From NCBI GenBank assembly GCA_944384655.1, contig CALWUF010000015.1, positions 1-64,000 on the forward strand: a stretch of 64,000 bases of DNA. Reading direction: 5' to 3'. The notes below the pieces were generated by a model. The model did no database searches and was not told where the DNA came from. It saw only the letters and a list, made by a program, of their open reading frames with translations. The translations under genes were made by a program, and so were the position numbers. Origin of the DNA: an uncultured Butyricicoccus sp. Its GTDB lineage: Bacteria > Bacillota > Clostridia > Oscillospirales > Butyricicoccaceae. The number at the start of each line of letters is the position of its first letter. The stretch's first letter is position 1. Below, in pieces: positions 34,990-43,566 of the stretch.

Positions 34990-37065
34990 ATGAATAACAT
35001 TCCGGAAATATTTGCCGAGAACGTATTTAATGAAAACGTCATGCGCGATAAGCTGCCGAAAGAAGTTTTCAAAAAGCTGATGAAGACGATCGACCTCGGC
35101 GAGCCGCTCGACGTGAGCATTGCAAATGTCGTTGCAAATGCGATGAAGGATTGGGCAGTGGATAAGGGTGCAACCCATTATACGCATTGGTTCCAGCCGA
35201 TGACGGGTATTACCGCTGAGAAGCATGACTCCTTTATCAGCCCGACCGCAGGCGGCAAGGTGATCATGTCGTTCGGCGGCAAGGAATTGATCCAGGGCGA
35301 ACCGGATGCTTCTTCTTTCCCGTCCGGCGGTTTGCGCGCTACCTTTGAGGCGAGCGGCTACACCGCATGGGATCCGAGTTCCTATGCATTCGTCAAGGAC
35401 GGTACACTGTACATCCCAACTGCATTTTGTTCGTATACTGGCGAGGCGCTGGATAAGAAGACGCCGTTGCTGCGTTCTATGGATGCGATCAGCAAGCAGG
35501 CCTGTAGAATTATGGGCTTGTTTGGCAAAAATGTCAAGCGCGTGACGACCACGGTAGGTCCGGAGCAGGAATATTTCCTGGTTGATAAAAAATATTATGA
35601 TCAGCGCAAGGATTTGATCTTTACCGGTCGCACATTGTTTGGCGCAATGAGCCCGAAGGGTCAGGAGATGGAAGATCATTATTTTGGCACCATTAAACCG
35701 CGTATCGCTGCATTCATGGCTGACCTTGATGTTGAACTGTGGAAATATGGCTTGCTGGTAAAGACCAAACACAACGAAGTTGCACCGGCACAGCACGAAA
35801 TTGCGCCGATCTTTTCTACCACGAACATTGCGACGGATAACAACCAGTTGTTGATGGATATCGCAAAGAAGGTTGCGCTGAAGCATGGCATGGTTTGCCT
35901 GCTGCATGAGAAGCCGTTCGATGGCGTCAATGGTTCCGGTAAGCATAACAACTGGTCGATGTCCACCGATGCGGGTGAGAACCTGCTGAACCCGGGCAAA
36001 AATCCGAAGGAAAATGCACAGTTTATGCTGATTCTGACGGCTGTTATCACTGCGGTTGATAAGTATGCAAAATTGATGCGTCTGTCCGTCGCTTCCGCAG
36101 GCAATGACCATCGTCTGGGTGCAAATGAAGCGCCTCCGGCAATTGTTTCCGTATTCCTCGGCGACGAACTGGAGCGCGTTGTCTGCGATATCATTGAGGG
36201 CGGTTCATCCGCAGTTGGCGGTCAGTCGAAGATTGAGCTTGGCGTCACCACTTTGCCGGTATTCCCGAAGGATAACACAGACCGCAATAGAACCTCTCCG
36301 TTTGCTTTTACCGGTAACCGCTTTGAGTTCCGTATGCCCGGTTCGTCCCAGTCGATCGGCTGCATCAATATGATGCTGAACACCGCAGTTGCCGACGTAT
36401 TTAAGCATTATGCTGACGAACTGGAAGGTGCAGAAGACTTCCACAAGGCATTGAATGCACTGATCAAGCGCGAATTGACTGCGCATCAGCGCGTCATCTT
36501 CAATGGCAACGGCTATGATGATAACTGGGTTGAAGAAGCAGAGAAGCGTGGTCTGCCAAACCTGCGCAGTACGCCGGAGGCACTGGCTGCATATGATGAA
36601 TTCGTTGATCTGTTTGAAGAGACGGGTGTTCTGAGCGAAGCCGAATTGAAATCCCGTCAGGAAATTTTGCTCGAAGAGTATGCAAAAACCATCAAGATCG
36701 AGTCCCGCACCATGGTTGACATGGTCAAGAAGGATATTCTGCCGGCTGTTACCAGCTATGTCAAGGAACTGTCTGAGCTTGCATGTAATAAGAAGACACT
36801 GGGACTGAATGCAGATCTGGAAATCAAGCAGATTGAGCGTTTGTCTGCACTGGCTTCCGAGACCTATGACAAAAATGCTGCGCTGGAAGGCGTTATTGCG
36901 GGTGCGGCTGATGTCGAGGGTGCACAGCAGGCTGCATATTATGAGCATGAGACCGTTATCCCGGCGATGGGCGCCCTGCGCGCGGTTGTCGATCAAATGG
37001 AAGTCAATACTGCGGAGAAGTATTGGCCGTTCCCGGCATACGACAAGCTGCTGTTTGGCATCTGA
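34990..37065 (+). CDS. glnN: Glutamine synthetase type III
   Basis: Protein of 691 residues, the large GSIII form. The region from about 50 to 100 ([20 protein letters not shown]) is diagnostic, and the catalytic segments [14 protein letters not shown] and the nearby [14 protein letters not shown] are intact. It makes glutamine from glutamate and ammonia. The ATG at 34990 follows GGAGGTG at 9 nt. Its leader has a strong promoter followed by an ANTAR-type hairpin overlapping a terminator, so expression likely depends on nitrogen status. The cell also encodes GSI 6 kb away. Confidence 0.97.
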   Translation: MNNIPEIFAENVFNENVMRDKLPKEVFKKLMKTIDLGEPLDVSIANVVANAMKDWAVDKGATHYTHWFQPMTGITAEKHDSFISPTAGGKVIMSFGGKELIQGEPDASSFPSGGLRATFEASGYTAWDPSSYAFVKDGTLYIPTAFCSYTGEALDKKTPLLRSMDAISKQACRIMGLFGKNVKRVTTTVGPEQEYFLVDKKYYDQRKDLIFTGRTLFGAMSPKGQEMEDHYFGTIKPRIAAFMADLDVELWKYGLLVKTKHNEVAPAQHEIAPIFSTTNIATDNNQLLMDIAKKVALKHGMVCLLHEKPFDGVNGSGKHNNWSMSTDAGENLLNPGKNPKENAQFMLILTAVITAVDKYAKLMRLSVASAGNDHRLGANEAPPAIVSVFLGDELERVVCDIIEGGSSAVGGQSKIELGVTTLPVFPKDNTDRNRTSPFAFTGNRFEFRMPGSSQSIGCINMMLNTAVADVFKHYADELEGAEDFHKALNALIKRELTAHQRVIFNGNGYDDNWVEEAEKRGLPNLRSTPEALAAYDEFVDLFEETGVLSEAELKSRQEILLEEYAKTIKIESRTMVDMVKKDILPAVTSYVKELSELACNKKTLGLNADLEIKQIERLSALASETYDKNAALEGVIAGAADVEGAQQAAYYEHETVIPAMGALRAVVDQMEVNTAEKYWPFPAYDKLLFGI

Positions 37066-37106
37066 TATCTCCAGGCACATAAAATCACCATAAAACATCA
37101 TTTTTC

Positions 37107-37120
37107 ACACAAAGGCGTGT
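37107..37120 (+). promoter_or_regulatory. ANTAR-type hexaloop hairpin before amt
   Basis: ACAC-[AAAGGC]-GTGT: short 4-bp stem, same hexaloop and closing C-G pair as the glnN leader. Its loop and 3' arm are the 5' arm of the terminator at 37111-37165. The stem is shorter than the other two, so this site is weaker on its own. Confidence 0.55.
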
Positions 37121-37165
37121 ACACAATTCCCTGAATGGGAGAAGGTGTACACGCCTTTTCTTTTC
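37111..37165 (+). terminator. Terminator between glnN and amt, probable attenuator
   Basis: A 14-bp perfect stem (37111-37124 with 37145-37158) with an inner CCC/GGG pair in the loop, then TTTTCTTTT. It ends glnN transcription, and its overlap with a hexaloop hairpin suggests conditional read-through into amt. Confidence 0.85.
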
Positions 37166-37183
37166 TCTGTGGCTGCATACAGA

Positions 37184-37213
37184 CGTATTTGTATATTAGG
37201 GAGTACACATACG
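37184..37213 (+). promoter_or_regulatory. Interrupted palindrome in the amt leader
   Basis: CGTAT-T-TGTA (37184-37193) pairs with TACA-C-ATACG (37204-37213). It lies 45 bp before amt and could be an operator or RNA hairpin; no firm promoter was found near it. Confidence 0.35.
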
Positions 37214-37257
37214 CCGGTTTGTACAATATAAAATCTTTGACAAAGGGGAATATTCAT

Positions 37258-38970
37258 ATGGATACCACTTCGATTATGAGTGTGCTTGCGGATCATGCAT
37301 CCGCAATCGACACATCGTGGACACTGCTTGGCGCAGCCCTTGTCTTCTTCATGCAGGCAGGTTTTGCTATGGTAGAGACTGGCTTTACCCGTGCAAAGAA
37401 CGCTGGCAACATCATCATGAAGAACTTGATGGACTTTTCGCTTGGCACTCCGATTTATTGGTTGTTTGGCTTTGGCATCATGTTTGGCGGCAGCGGCGCA
37501 TTGATCGGCGGTCTGGATTTCATGACCAATGGCGGTGAAGGCGGATTCACCACGCTGATTTTCCAGACGGTGTTCTGTGCAACGGCTGCAACCATCGTTT
37601 CCGGTGCAATGGCAGAAAGAACCAAGTTCTCTTCCTACTGCATCTATTCCATGATTATCAGTGCAATTGTTTATCCGATTTCCGGTCATTGGGTCTGGGG
37701 CGGCGGCTGGCTGCAGCAGATGGGCTTTCATGATTTTGCCGGCTCTACGGCGGTACACATGGTAGGCGGTATTTCTGCCCTGATTGGCGCGTCATTCCTT
37801 GGTCCGCGTATTGGCAAGTATGGCAAGGATGGCAAGCCCAAGGCAATCCCTGGTCATTCTCTGACGCTCGGCGCATTGGGCTGCTTTATTCTGTGGTTCT
37901 GCTGGTTCGGTTTCAACGGCGCGTCTACCGTTGCGATGACCGACGGCGCATATGAGACAGCGGCTTCTGTCTACGTTACGACCAACCTGGCTGCTGCTGT
38001 TGCAACTGTTACCGTTATGTGCATCACTTGGATCCGCTACAAAAAGCCGGACGTTTCCATGACGTTGAATGGTTCTCTGGCCGGATTGGTAGCCATTACA
38101 GCGGGCTGTGATATGGTCACGCCGTTTGGTGCCGCAATGATCGGTATCTGCGCGGGATTCGCCCTTGTATTTGGCGTTGAATTTGTTGAAAAGGTTCTCA
38201 AGGTTGATGACCCGGTAGGCGCTGTAGGGGTGCATTGCGTCAACGGTGCAATGGGTACTCTTTTGACCGGTCTGTTCGCACAGGATGTCGGTCTGTTCTA
38301 TGGCGGCGGCACACATTTCCTTCTCATTCAGATTCTCGGTGTTGCTGCTGTTGCTGCATGGGTTGCTGTTACCATGACCATCGTATTTTGGGTCATGAAG
38401 CATACCATTGGTTTGCGTGTCAGTGAAGAAGAGGAAATTCGCGGTCTCGACATCATGGAGCATGGTTTGACTTCTTCCTATGCAGACTTTATGCAGGTTC
38501 CGACTGTCAATGGTCTGTATAAGCCGGAAGGTGAATATGCCCCCGCAACCACACCGGTTTCAATGGATGAGGCTGTCCCGGCAACGGAGGTTCCATCTAC
38601 TGGTTCTGATGGTCATAAATTGTCCAAAGTTGTCGTCATCTGCAAGCAGTCGCGTTTTGAGGAACTCAAAAATGCATTGGAAGAGATTGGCGTAGCCGGC
38701 TTGACCATGACCAATGTCCTCGGATGCGGTGTAGAAAAAGGCGCTACGGAGTTTTATCGCGGCGTTCCGATCAACGCAACCCTGCATCCGAAGATTAAAC
38801 TTGAAATGGTTGTCAGCCGTGTTCCGGTTGAACAGATCATTGATGTGTGCCGCAAGGTGTTGTACACCGGTCATATCGGCGACGGCAAGATCTTTATTTA
38901 CGATGTACAGAACGTCGTCAAGGTTCGTACCGGTGCAGTCGGTTACGACGCACTTCAGTATGAAGACTAA
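37258..38970 (+). CDS. AmtB ammonium channel fused to a PII (GlnB) domain
   Basis: Protein of 570 residues. Residues 1 to about 420 form an Amt/Mep channel with about 11 helices (AGFAMVETGFTRAKNAGNII, FNGASTVAMTDGAYETAA, GVHCVNGAMGTL). After a Pro/Ala-rich linker, residues 454-570 form a full PII domain; the T-loop GATEFYRG has its Tyr near residue 500, and VGYDALQYED ends it. PII normally plugs AmtB from the cytoplasm when nitrogen is sufficient; here channel and regulator are one chain. The ATG at 37258 follows AAAGGGG. It follows glnN. Confidence 0.95.
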   Translation: MDTTSIMSVLADHASAIDTSWTLLGAALVFFMQAGFAMVETGFTRAKNAGNIIMKNLMDFSLGTPIYWLFGFGIMFGGSGALIGGLDFMTNGGEGGFTTLIFQTVFCATAATIVSGAMAERTKFSSYCIYSMIISAIVYPISGHWVWGGGWLQQMGFHDFAGSTAVHMVGGISALIGASFLGPRIGKYGKDGKPKAIPGHSLTLGALGCFILWFCWFGFNGASTVAMTDGAYETAASVYVTTNLAAAVATVTVMCITWIRYKKPDVSMTLNGSLAGLVAITAGCDMVTPFGAAMIGICAGFALVFGVEFVEKVLKVDDPVGAVGVHCVNGAMGTLLTGLFAQDVGLFYGGGTHFLLIQILGVAAVAAWVAVTMTIVFWVMKHTIGLRVSEEEEIRGLDIMEHGLTSSYADFMQVPTVNGLYKPEGEYAPATTPVSMDEAVPATEVPSTGSDGHKLSKVVVICKQSRFEELKNALEEIGVAGLTMTNVLGCGVEKGATEFYRGVPINATLHPKIKLEMVVSRVPVEQIIDVCRKVLYTGHIGDGKIFIYDVQNVVKVRTGAVGYDALQYED

Positions 38971-39015
38971 TCAAAACAATCATCCTTCTATCAATCCCTA
39001 ATACATGTTCAAGGC

Positions 39016-39050
39016 AAAGGCTCGTATTGCTCCGGCGGTACGAGTCTTTC
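39016..39050 (+). terminator. Terminator of the amt gene
   Basis: An 11-bp stem (39016-39026 with 39039-39049, one G-U) followed by a short T-rich tract. Confidence 0.65.
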
Positions 39051-39054
39051 GCTG

Positions 39055-39083
39055 TTGTAATTGGACAAACTGCGTATTATAAT
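39055..39083 (+). promoter_or_regulatory. Promoter of apbE
   Basis: TTGTAA at 39055-39060 and TATAAT at 39078-39083, spacer 17 bp. Confidence 0.6.
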
Positions 39084-39112
39084 AAAAAGGACTTTGAACT
39101 GGAGGATTGGCA

Positions 39113-40117
39113 ATGAAAAAACGATGGCTTTGCACCGCAGCAGTGACGATACTCATGATGGCTGTGTTGGCGGGCTGCGGACAAAAGGAAGTAACGCAGG
39201 ACTTTTATGCCATGGATACTGCAATGAATATCCGGGCATACGGTTCAAACGCGCAGGATGCAGTCAATCAATGCGTGCGATATATCAATCAATTGGAGCA
39301 GGACATTTCACGTACACGGGAAGACAGTGATATCTATGCGCTCAATCATGCGCAGGGCGACTGGGTTGAACTTTCCGAACAGACAACCGATGTGTTGGAA
39401 CAGGCGCTCCGATTGGCAGAGGAGACGGAAGGTTGTTTTGATCCGACCATTGCGCCATTGTCTGATCTATGGGGCATTGGTACAGAAGATGCAAGGATCC
39501 CCGCACAGGCAGAGATTGACACGGCGCTGGAGCTGGTCAATTATCAAAATCTCCAGATGAATGGTACGAGCGCAGCGCTTCCGGAAGGCGCATGCATTGA
39601 CCTTGGCGGTATTGGCAAGGGCTATGCTGCGGATCAAGTGGCACAGATTCTGCGCGATGCAGGTGTGGAACGCGCTGTTATTACACTTGGCGGGAATATT
39701 TATGTCCTTGGCGAAAAAGAGGATGGCGTGCCATGGACCATTGGAATTACTGATCCGGATAGTGCAGGCGATTATTTTGCAACGCTTCAGGTCAGCGATA
39801 CCAGCGTTGTCACCAGCGGAGATTATGAACGCTACTTTGAACAGGATGGCGAACGATATTGCCATATTTTTGATCCGGAAACCGGTTGGCCGGCGCAGAC
39901 GGATCTGCGCAGTGTGACTGTGGTTTCTGAATGTTCGACGGATGCGGACGCATACACAACCGCGTTGTTTGTCATGGGCAGCGAGCGGGCGATGGAATTT
40001 TGTGAGGCGCATGATATTGAAGCAGTTTTTGTCAAAACCGATCATGTCGTTCATGTCACAGAAGGGCTCAGGGACAAATTTTCCCTGACCAGCTCGGAGT
40101 ACACGTATGAAGAATAA
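39113..40117 (+). CDS. apbE: FAD:protein FMN transferase (ApbE), lipoprotein
   Basis: Protein of 334 residues with a lipoprotein signal (lipobox LAGC, Cys near residue 22), so it acts outside the membrane. ApbE attaches FMN to Thr/Ser of flavoprotein subunits such as those of Rnf/Nqr or extracellular electron-transfer proteins. The core DLGGIGKGYAADQV, TLGGNIYVLG and the late STDADAYTTALFVMG Mg site are present. GGAGGA precedes the ATG. It overlaps the NusG-II gene by 11 bp. No substrate subunit is in the window. Confidence 0.93.
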   Translation: MKKRWLCTAAVTILMMAVLAGCGQKEVTQDFYAMDTAMNIRAYGSNAQDAVNQCVRYINQLEQDISRTREDSDIYALNHAQGDWVELSEQTTDVLEQALRLAEETEGCFDPTIAPLSDLWGIGTEDARIPAQAEIDTALELVNYQNLQMNGTSAALPEGACIDLGGIGKGYAADQVAQILRDAGVERAVITLGGNIYVLGEKEDGVPWTIGITDPDSAGDYFATLQVSDTSVVTSGDYERYFEQDGERYCHIFDPETGWPAQTDLRSVTVVSECSTDADAYTTALFVMGSERAMEFCEAHDIEAVFVKTDHVVHVTEGLRDKFSLTSSEYTYEE

Positions 40118-40493
40118 AATTCCTCTAAAATTGGGAGATTTTGCACTCTTTGCTGTAATTATCGCATTGGCATGCGGCGTTTGGATCCGGCTGGCGCTCA
40201 TGCAGACCGAGCAGACGTATGGTGAGATTGTAGTGGACGGCACGTTATACCGGGAAATAAAACTCGGTGGGACGGAGCAGGAAACCATCACATTGGAAGG
40301 CCGTACCGGTGAGGTCACAATTGAAATCGACGGTGACCGCATGCGATTTGTCTCATCGCAGTGTCCCGATCACACTTGTGAGCGCACAGGCTGGATTTCC
40401 CGCGTCGGGCAGTCGGCAGTGTGTTTGCCCAATCGGGTTATGATAAAAATTACCGGGATAAACCAGGACGGTGTGGATGCCGTCGCACAGTGA
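40107..40493 (+). CDS. NusG domain II-like membrane-anchored protein
   Basis: Protein of 128 residues with one N-terminal membrane helix (about 10-31), then an extracytoplasmic domain of the NusG-II type. The typical C-terminal motif SSQCPDHTCERTGWI and VCLPNRVMI is clear. Such proteins are regularly encoded between ApbE and Gx-type transporters in Clostridia, as here, and are thought to serve electron transfer or cofactor uptake; the role is not known. It overlaps apbE and lies 11 bp before the transporter gene. Confidence 0.85.
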   Translation: MKNKIPLKLGDFALFAVIIALACGVWIRLALMQTEQTYGEIVVDGTLYREIKLGGTEQETITLEGRTGEVTIEIDGDRMRFVSSQCPDHTCERTGWISRVGQSAVCLPNRVMIKITGINQDGVDAVAQ

Positions 40494-40504
40494 CAGGAGG
40501 GCGC

Positions 40505-41032
40505 ATGAACAAAACAAAGCGAATTGCATTGTGTGGTATGTTGACTGCGCTTGCACTGGCCTTGTCGCTCGCGGAGCGCATGATTCCACTGGAATGGATA
40601 GTTCCGATTCCGGGCGTTAAGCTGGGGCTTGCAAACGTTGTCACAATGTTTGCCCTGTTGTTCCTCAAGCCGAAGGAAGCATATGCTATTTTGTTTTGCC
40701 GTGTTGTACTTGCGGCGTTATTCGCCGGCAGTGTCACACAATTGTTATTCAGTTTGACCGGCGGTATGCTGGCATTGACAACGACATGGGTTTTGCTGCA
40801 CAAACAGGGTACATGGTTTTCTTTTTATGGCATCAGTGCCGCGTCAGCAGCGATGCACAATATTGGACAGGTGCTTGCCGCGATGTTCGTGATGCAGTCG
40901 GTAGACGTCATTGCCTATCTGCCGCTGCTGCTTGTGTCAGCGATCCCGATGGGATTTGTCACGGGTGCGATTTTGGATGTGATGCAAAAACACATGCGGC
41001 ATTTCAACTTGACTGGACACTTGAATGGATGA
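40505..41032 (+). CDS. Gx transporter family protein
   Basis: Membrane protein of 175 residues with about five helices. The N-terminal pattern ALCGMLTALALALSLAERM and PIPGVKLGLANVVTMFALL is typical of the family once named heptaprenyl diphosphate synthase component I and now grouped with ECF-type S components (Gx transporter). The substrate is unknown; linkage to ApbE suggests a flavin or quinone-related ligand (inference). The ATG at 40505 follows GGAGGG. Third gene of apbE-nusG-II-Gx. Confidence 0.85.
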   Translation: MNKTKRIALCGMLTALALALSLAERMIPLEWIVPIPGVKLGLANVVTMFALLFLKPKEAYAILFCRVVLAALFAGSVTQLLFSLTGGMLALTTTWVLLHKQGTWFSFYGISAASAAMHNIGQVLAAMFVMQSVDVIAYLPLLLVSAIPMGFVTGAILDVMQKHMRHFNLTGHLNG

Positions 41033-41125
41033 AATCAATCGAAGGATATCGCTATTTTTTCCCGTATAAAATTCTGCGTATATCGGAAAACTAAAGGCAA
41101 AATTCAGCCTTTGGAGGTAATACGC

Positions 41126-41554
41126 ATGAAGAAGAGAATCAGTGTATTGTGCCTGTCGCTTGCATTGCTGCTGACCATGCTGACAGGCTGCGGTACAGAG
41201 GATACAACAGACACTGGCACAACAAACGAGAATGGTTCGAGTGTTGTCGATGAAAATAACGATGGAATTGTCGGAAATGACGGCGATGGTTATGACGACA
41301 ACAATGACGGTACAGATAACAACGGTGATGATGGCAATAACACTGTCGATGGTGACGGGAACGGTACAGTATCCGGCGATATAGAAAGTGCAGTGGATGA
41401 CGTTGGACGCGCTGTCGAAGACGGTGCGGATGCAGTGGGCGACGCTGTTACCGGCAACGATACTGCCACCCGTGCGGATACCGACAACACCAACAACACA
41501 AATAACGCAAATACCAATACCAACAACGCAGATAACACAAATACCAATCGATAA
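41126..41554 (+). CDS. Low-complexity Asn/Asp/Thr-rich lipoprotein
   Basis: Protein of 142 residues: lipoprotein signal with lipobox LTGC (Cys near 22), then an acidic Asp/Asn/Gly/Thr-rich stretch to about residue 88. A short helical segment (SAVDDVGRAVEDGADAVGDA, about 90-108) precedes a C-terminal run of Asn/Thr repeats. The helical part recalls YtxH- or CsbD-like amphipathic stress proteins, but no family is recognised. GGAGG precedes the ATG. The repeats make it prone to length variation between strains. Confidence 0.8.
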   Translation: MKKRISVLCLSLALLLTMLTGCGTEDTTDTGTTNENGSSVVDENNDGIVGNDGDGYDDNNDGTDNNGDDGNNTVDGDGNGTVSGDIESAVDDVGRAVEDGADAVGDAVTGNDTATRADTDNTNNTNNANTNTNNADNTNTNR

Positions 41555-41572
41555 ACAGAACAAAAAAAGAAG

Positions 41573-41610
41573 GGTCTGCCGCAGAAAAATTTCTGTGACA
41601 GACCTTTTTT
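41573..41610. terminator. Bidirectional terminator
   Basis: Interrupted stem: GGTCTG/CAGACC outside and CAGAAA/TTTCTG inside, with A-rich and T-rich flanks. It serves the lipoprotein gene (+) and ilvA (-). Confidence 0.8.
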
Positions 41611-41623
41611 GTGGGGATAAGAA

Positions 41624-42838
41624 TTATGTGTTTCCGCCGAGTGTGACTGTATAGCCGTTATTTTCAATGGCATGCAGCAATGACTCGCCATGTTCTTTCC
41701 CACCGACTTCGCAGACAACATGTACAATTGCTTCGTCAATATCCAGATGTGCATTGACGCGGTCATGCTGGAACATGATGATGTTTGCATTCTGCGCTGC
41801 GATGATACCGGCAAGACGTTCCAGGGAACCCGGAACATCCGGCATGACAATAGAGAATTTTATGTGACGGCAGCGGGTGACAAGACCTTTTTCGACAATG
41901 CGGTGAATGAAGCTCACATCGATATTGCCTCCGGACAGCAAGCAGACCACTTTTTTGCCTCTGAAGTCATATTTGCCGGAGAGCAGTGCAGCCAGGGACG
42001 ATGCACCTGCCGGTTCAACCACCTGCTTGGTGCGTTCGAGCAGCAACAGGATGGTAGAGGCAATATCGTCATCGGACACAGTAATCACGTTATCGACAAA
42101 TGCGTTGATGTGTTCCATCGTCTTTGTACCAGGGCACTTGACCGCAATGCCGTCTGCAATGGTATGCACAGAATCAGACGCAAGGATGTTGTCCTGATGG
42201 AATGAATTGGCGATGGCAGGAGCGCCTTCCGCCTGTACACCAATCACCTGGATGCGGGGGTTGATCTGCTTGACACAGGCTGCAACGCCGGACAACAATC
42301 CGCCGCCGCCTGCCGGGACAAGGATGATATCGACAGCCGGAAGGTCGCGCAGGATCTCAAGACCAATCGTACCTTGACCTGCCATGACGTCTTCATCGTC
42401 AAACGGATGGATAAATGTTGCGCCGGTTTCCTCGACGATTTCCATCGCCTTGGCATAAGCGTCATCGTAGCACGAACCGGATAATACGACATTTGCACCA
42501 TACCCGCGGGTTGCAGACACCTTTGCAATCGGCGTAGACCGCGGCATACAGATCGTTGCCGGGATACCGATCTTGTTTGCGGCAAAGGCGACACCCTGTG
42601 CATGATTTCCGGCAGAAGAAGCGATGACAGACGTGAGTTCACCGCTCTCATATAACTTCATGATTTTGTTATAAGCGCCGCGCACTTTAAAGGAACCGGT
42701 TTTCTGTTGATTTTCGCACTTGAGGTAAACCTCTGCGCCGGTCATCCCGGAAAACGTAGTGGAAGAGGCCAGAGGGATATAATGAACGACAGGCTGTAAG
42801 CGCTGCGCTGCCTCGTCAATGTCTTTGATGCTGATCAT
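41624..42838 (-). CDS. ilvA: Threonine ammonia-lyase
   Basis: Protein of 404 residues, fold-type II PLP enzyme with the PLP lysine in TGSFKVRGAY, the phosphate loop PAGGGGLLSG and a C-terminal ACT domain (about 325-400, IVMPDVPGSLERLAGI). It deaminates threonine to 2-oxobutyrate. The single ACT domain matches the shorter clostridial/TdcB-like form, so it may be biosynthetic or catabolic. The start at 42838 is 13 nt from GGGAGG, longer than usual; no better start was found. Confidence 0.92.
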   Translation of the reverse strand: MISIKDIDEAAQRLQPVVHYIPLASSTTFSGMTGAEVYLKCENQQKTGSFKVRGAYNKIMKLYESGELTSVIASSAGNHAQGVAFAANKIGIPATICMPRSTPIAKVSATRGYGANVVLSGSCYDDAYAKAMEIVEETGATFIHPFDDEDVMAGQGTIGLEILRDLPAVDIILVPAGGGGLLSGVAACVKQINPRIQVIGVQAEGAPAIANSFHQDNILASDSVHTIADGIAVKCPGTKTMEHINAFVDNVITVSDDDIASTILLLLERTKQVVEPAGASSLAALLSGKYDFRGKKVVCLLSGGNIDVSFIHRIVEKGLVTRCRHIKFSIVMPDVPGSLERLAGIIAAQNANIIMFQHDRVNAHLDIDEAIVHVVCEVGGKEHGESLLHAIENNGYTVTLGGNT

Positions 42839-42888
42839 AGATGCGTTGGATCCTCCCAAAAAAGAATAACGATAAATAAGACTGTATT

Positions 42889-42917
42889 ATTGTAGCACTG
42901 CGCCAGAGTGATTGCAA
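42889..42917 (-). promoter_or_regulatory. Promoter of ilvA
   Basis: Minus strand TTGCAA (42912-42917) and TACAAT (42889-42894), spacer 17 bp. The short leader leaves no room for a T-box. Confidence 0.6.
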
Positions 42918-42946
42918 GCGCATGCGCGAGATTGTATGTGTTCCGG

Positions 42947-42975
42947 TTGTATTTCGCCAGTTTCCCTGATATAAT
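42947..42975 (+). promoter_or_regulatory. Promoter of the fumarase beta gene
   Basis: TTGTAT at 42947-42952 and TATAAT at 42970-42975, spacer 17 bp. Confidence 0.65.
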
Positions 42976-43008
42976 GAAACAAGAACCAACAGGAAAGAGG
43001 TTTATCAA

Positions 43009-43566
43009 ATGGCAAATTATGATTTGAATACAGCACAGTTGCGTGAATATGTCAATATCCTGCGGGCAGGTGATACGGTATCCCTGACCGGCACACTGTA
43101 TACCGCGCGCGATGCAGCACATAAGAAGATCCTTGCAGCGCTTGAGGCAGGAGAAGAGGTCCCGTTTGATCTTCAGGATTCCGTTGTCTATTATGCAGGT
43201 CCGACCCCTGCAAAGCCGGGACAGGTCATCGGTTCCTGTGGTCCGACAACCTCTGGACGCATGGATCCGTTTTCTCCCACTTTGATTGAAAAGGGACAGG
43301 TTTGCATGATTGGCAAGGGTGTGCGCAATCAGGCGGTACATGATGCTATGCAAAAATATGGCTGTGTGTATATGGTTGCCATTGGCGGTGCAGGCGCAGT
43401 GATTGCAGATTGTGTCAAATCGCTGGAGGTTGTGGCGTATGATGAACTGGGTTGTGAATCGGTCAAGCGGCTGACAGTGGAAAATTTCCCCGCTATTGTA
43501 TCCATGGATGCACAGGGCGGCAGCTTGTATGCCACCGGTATCGCCCAGTTCCGCACGGAAGAGTGA
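43009..43566 (+). CDS. Fe-S fumarate/tartrate hydratase beta subunit
   Basis: Protein of 185 residues equal to the C-terminal domain of class I fumarases (also TtdB). It has GDTVSLTGTLYTARDAAHK, YYAGPTPAKPGQVIGSCGPT and the later KGVRNQAV. It normally pairs with an alpha subunit carrying the 4Fe-4S cluster, which is usually the preceding gene; none is present here, where ilvA (-) lies upstream. AAAGAGG precedes the ATG. The HAD gene overlaps its stop by 4 bp. Confidence 0.92.
   Translation: MANYDLNTAQLREYVNILRAGDTVSLTGTLYTARDAAHKKILAALEAGEEVPFDLQDSVVYYAGPTPAKPGQVIGSCGPTTSGRMDPFSPTLIEKGQVCMIGKGVRNQAVHDAMQKYGCVYMVAIGGAGAVIADCVKSLEVVAYDELGCESVKRLTVENFPAIVSMDAQGGSLYATGIAQFRTEE

Noticed and set aside
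42839-42890. T-box leader before ilvA
   Set aside because: The leader is too short and has no T-box sequence or terminator.
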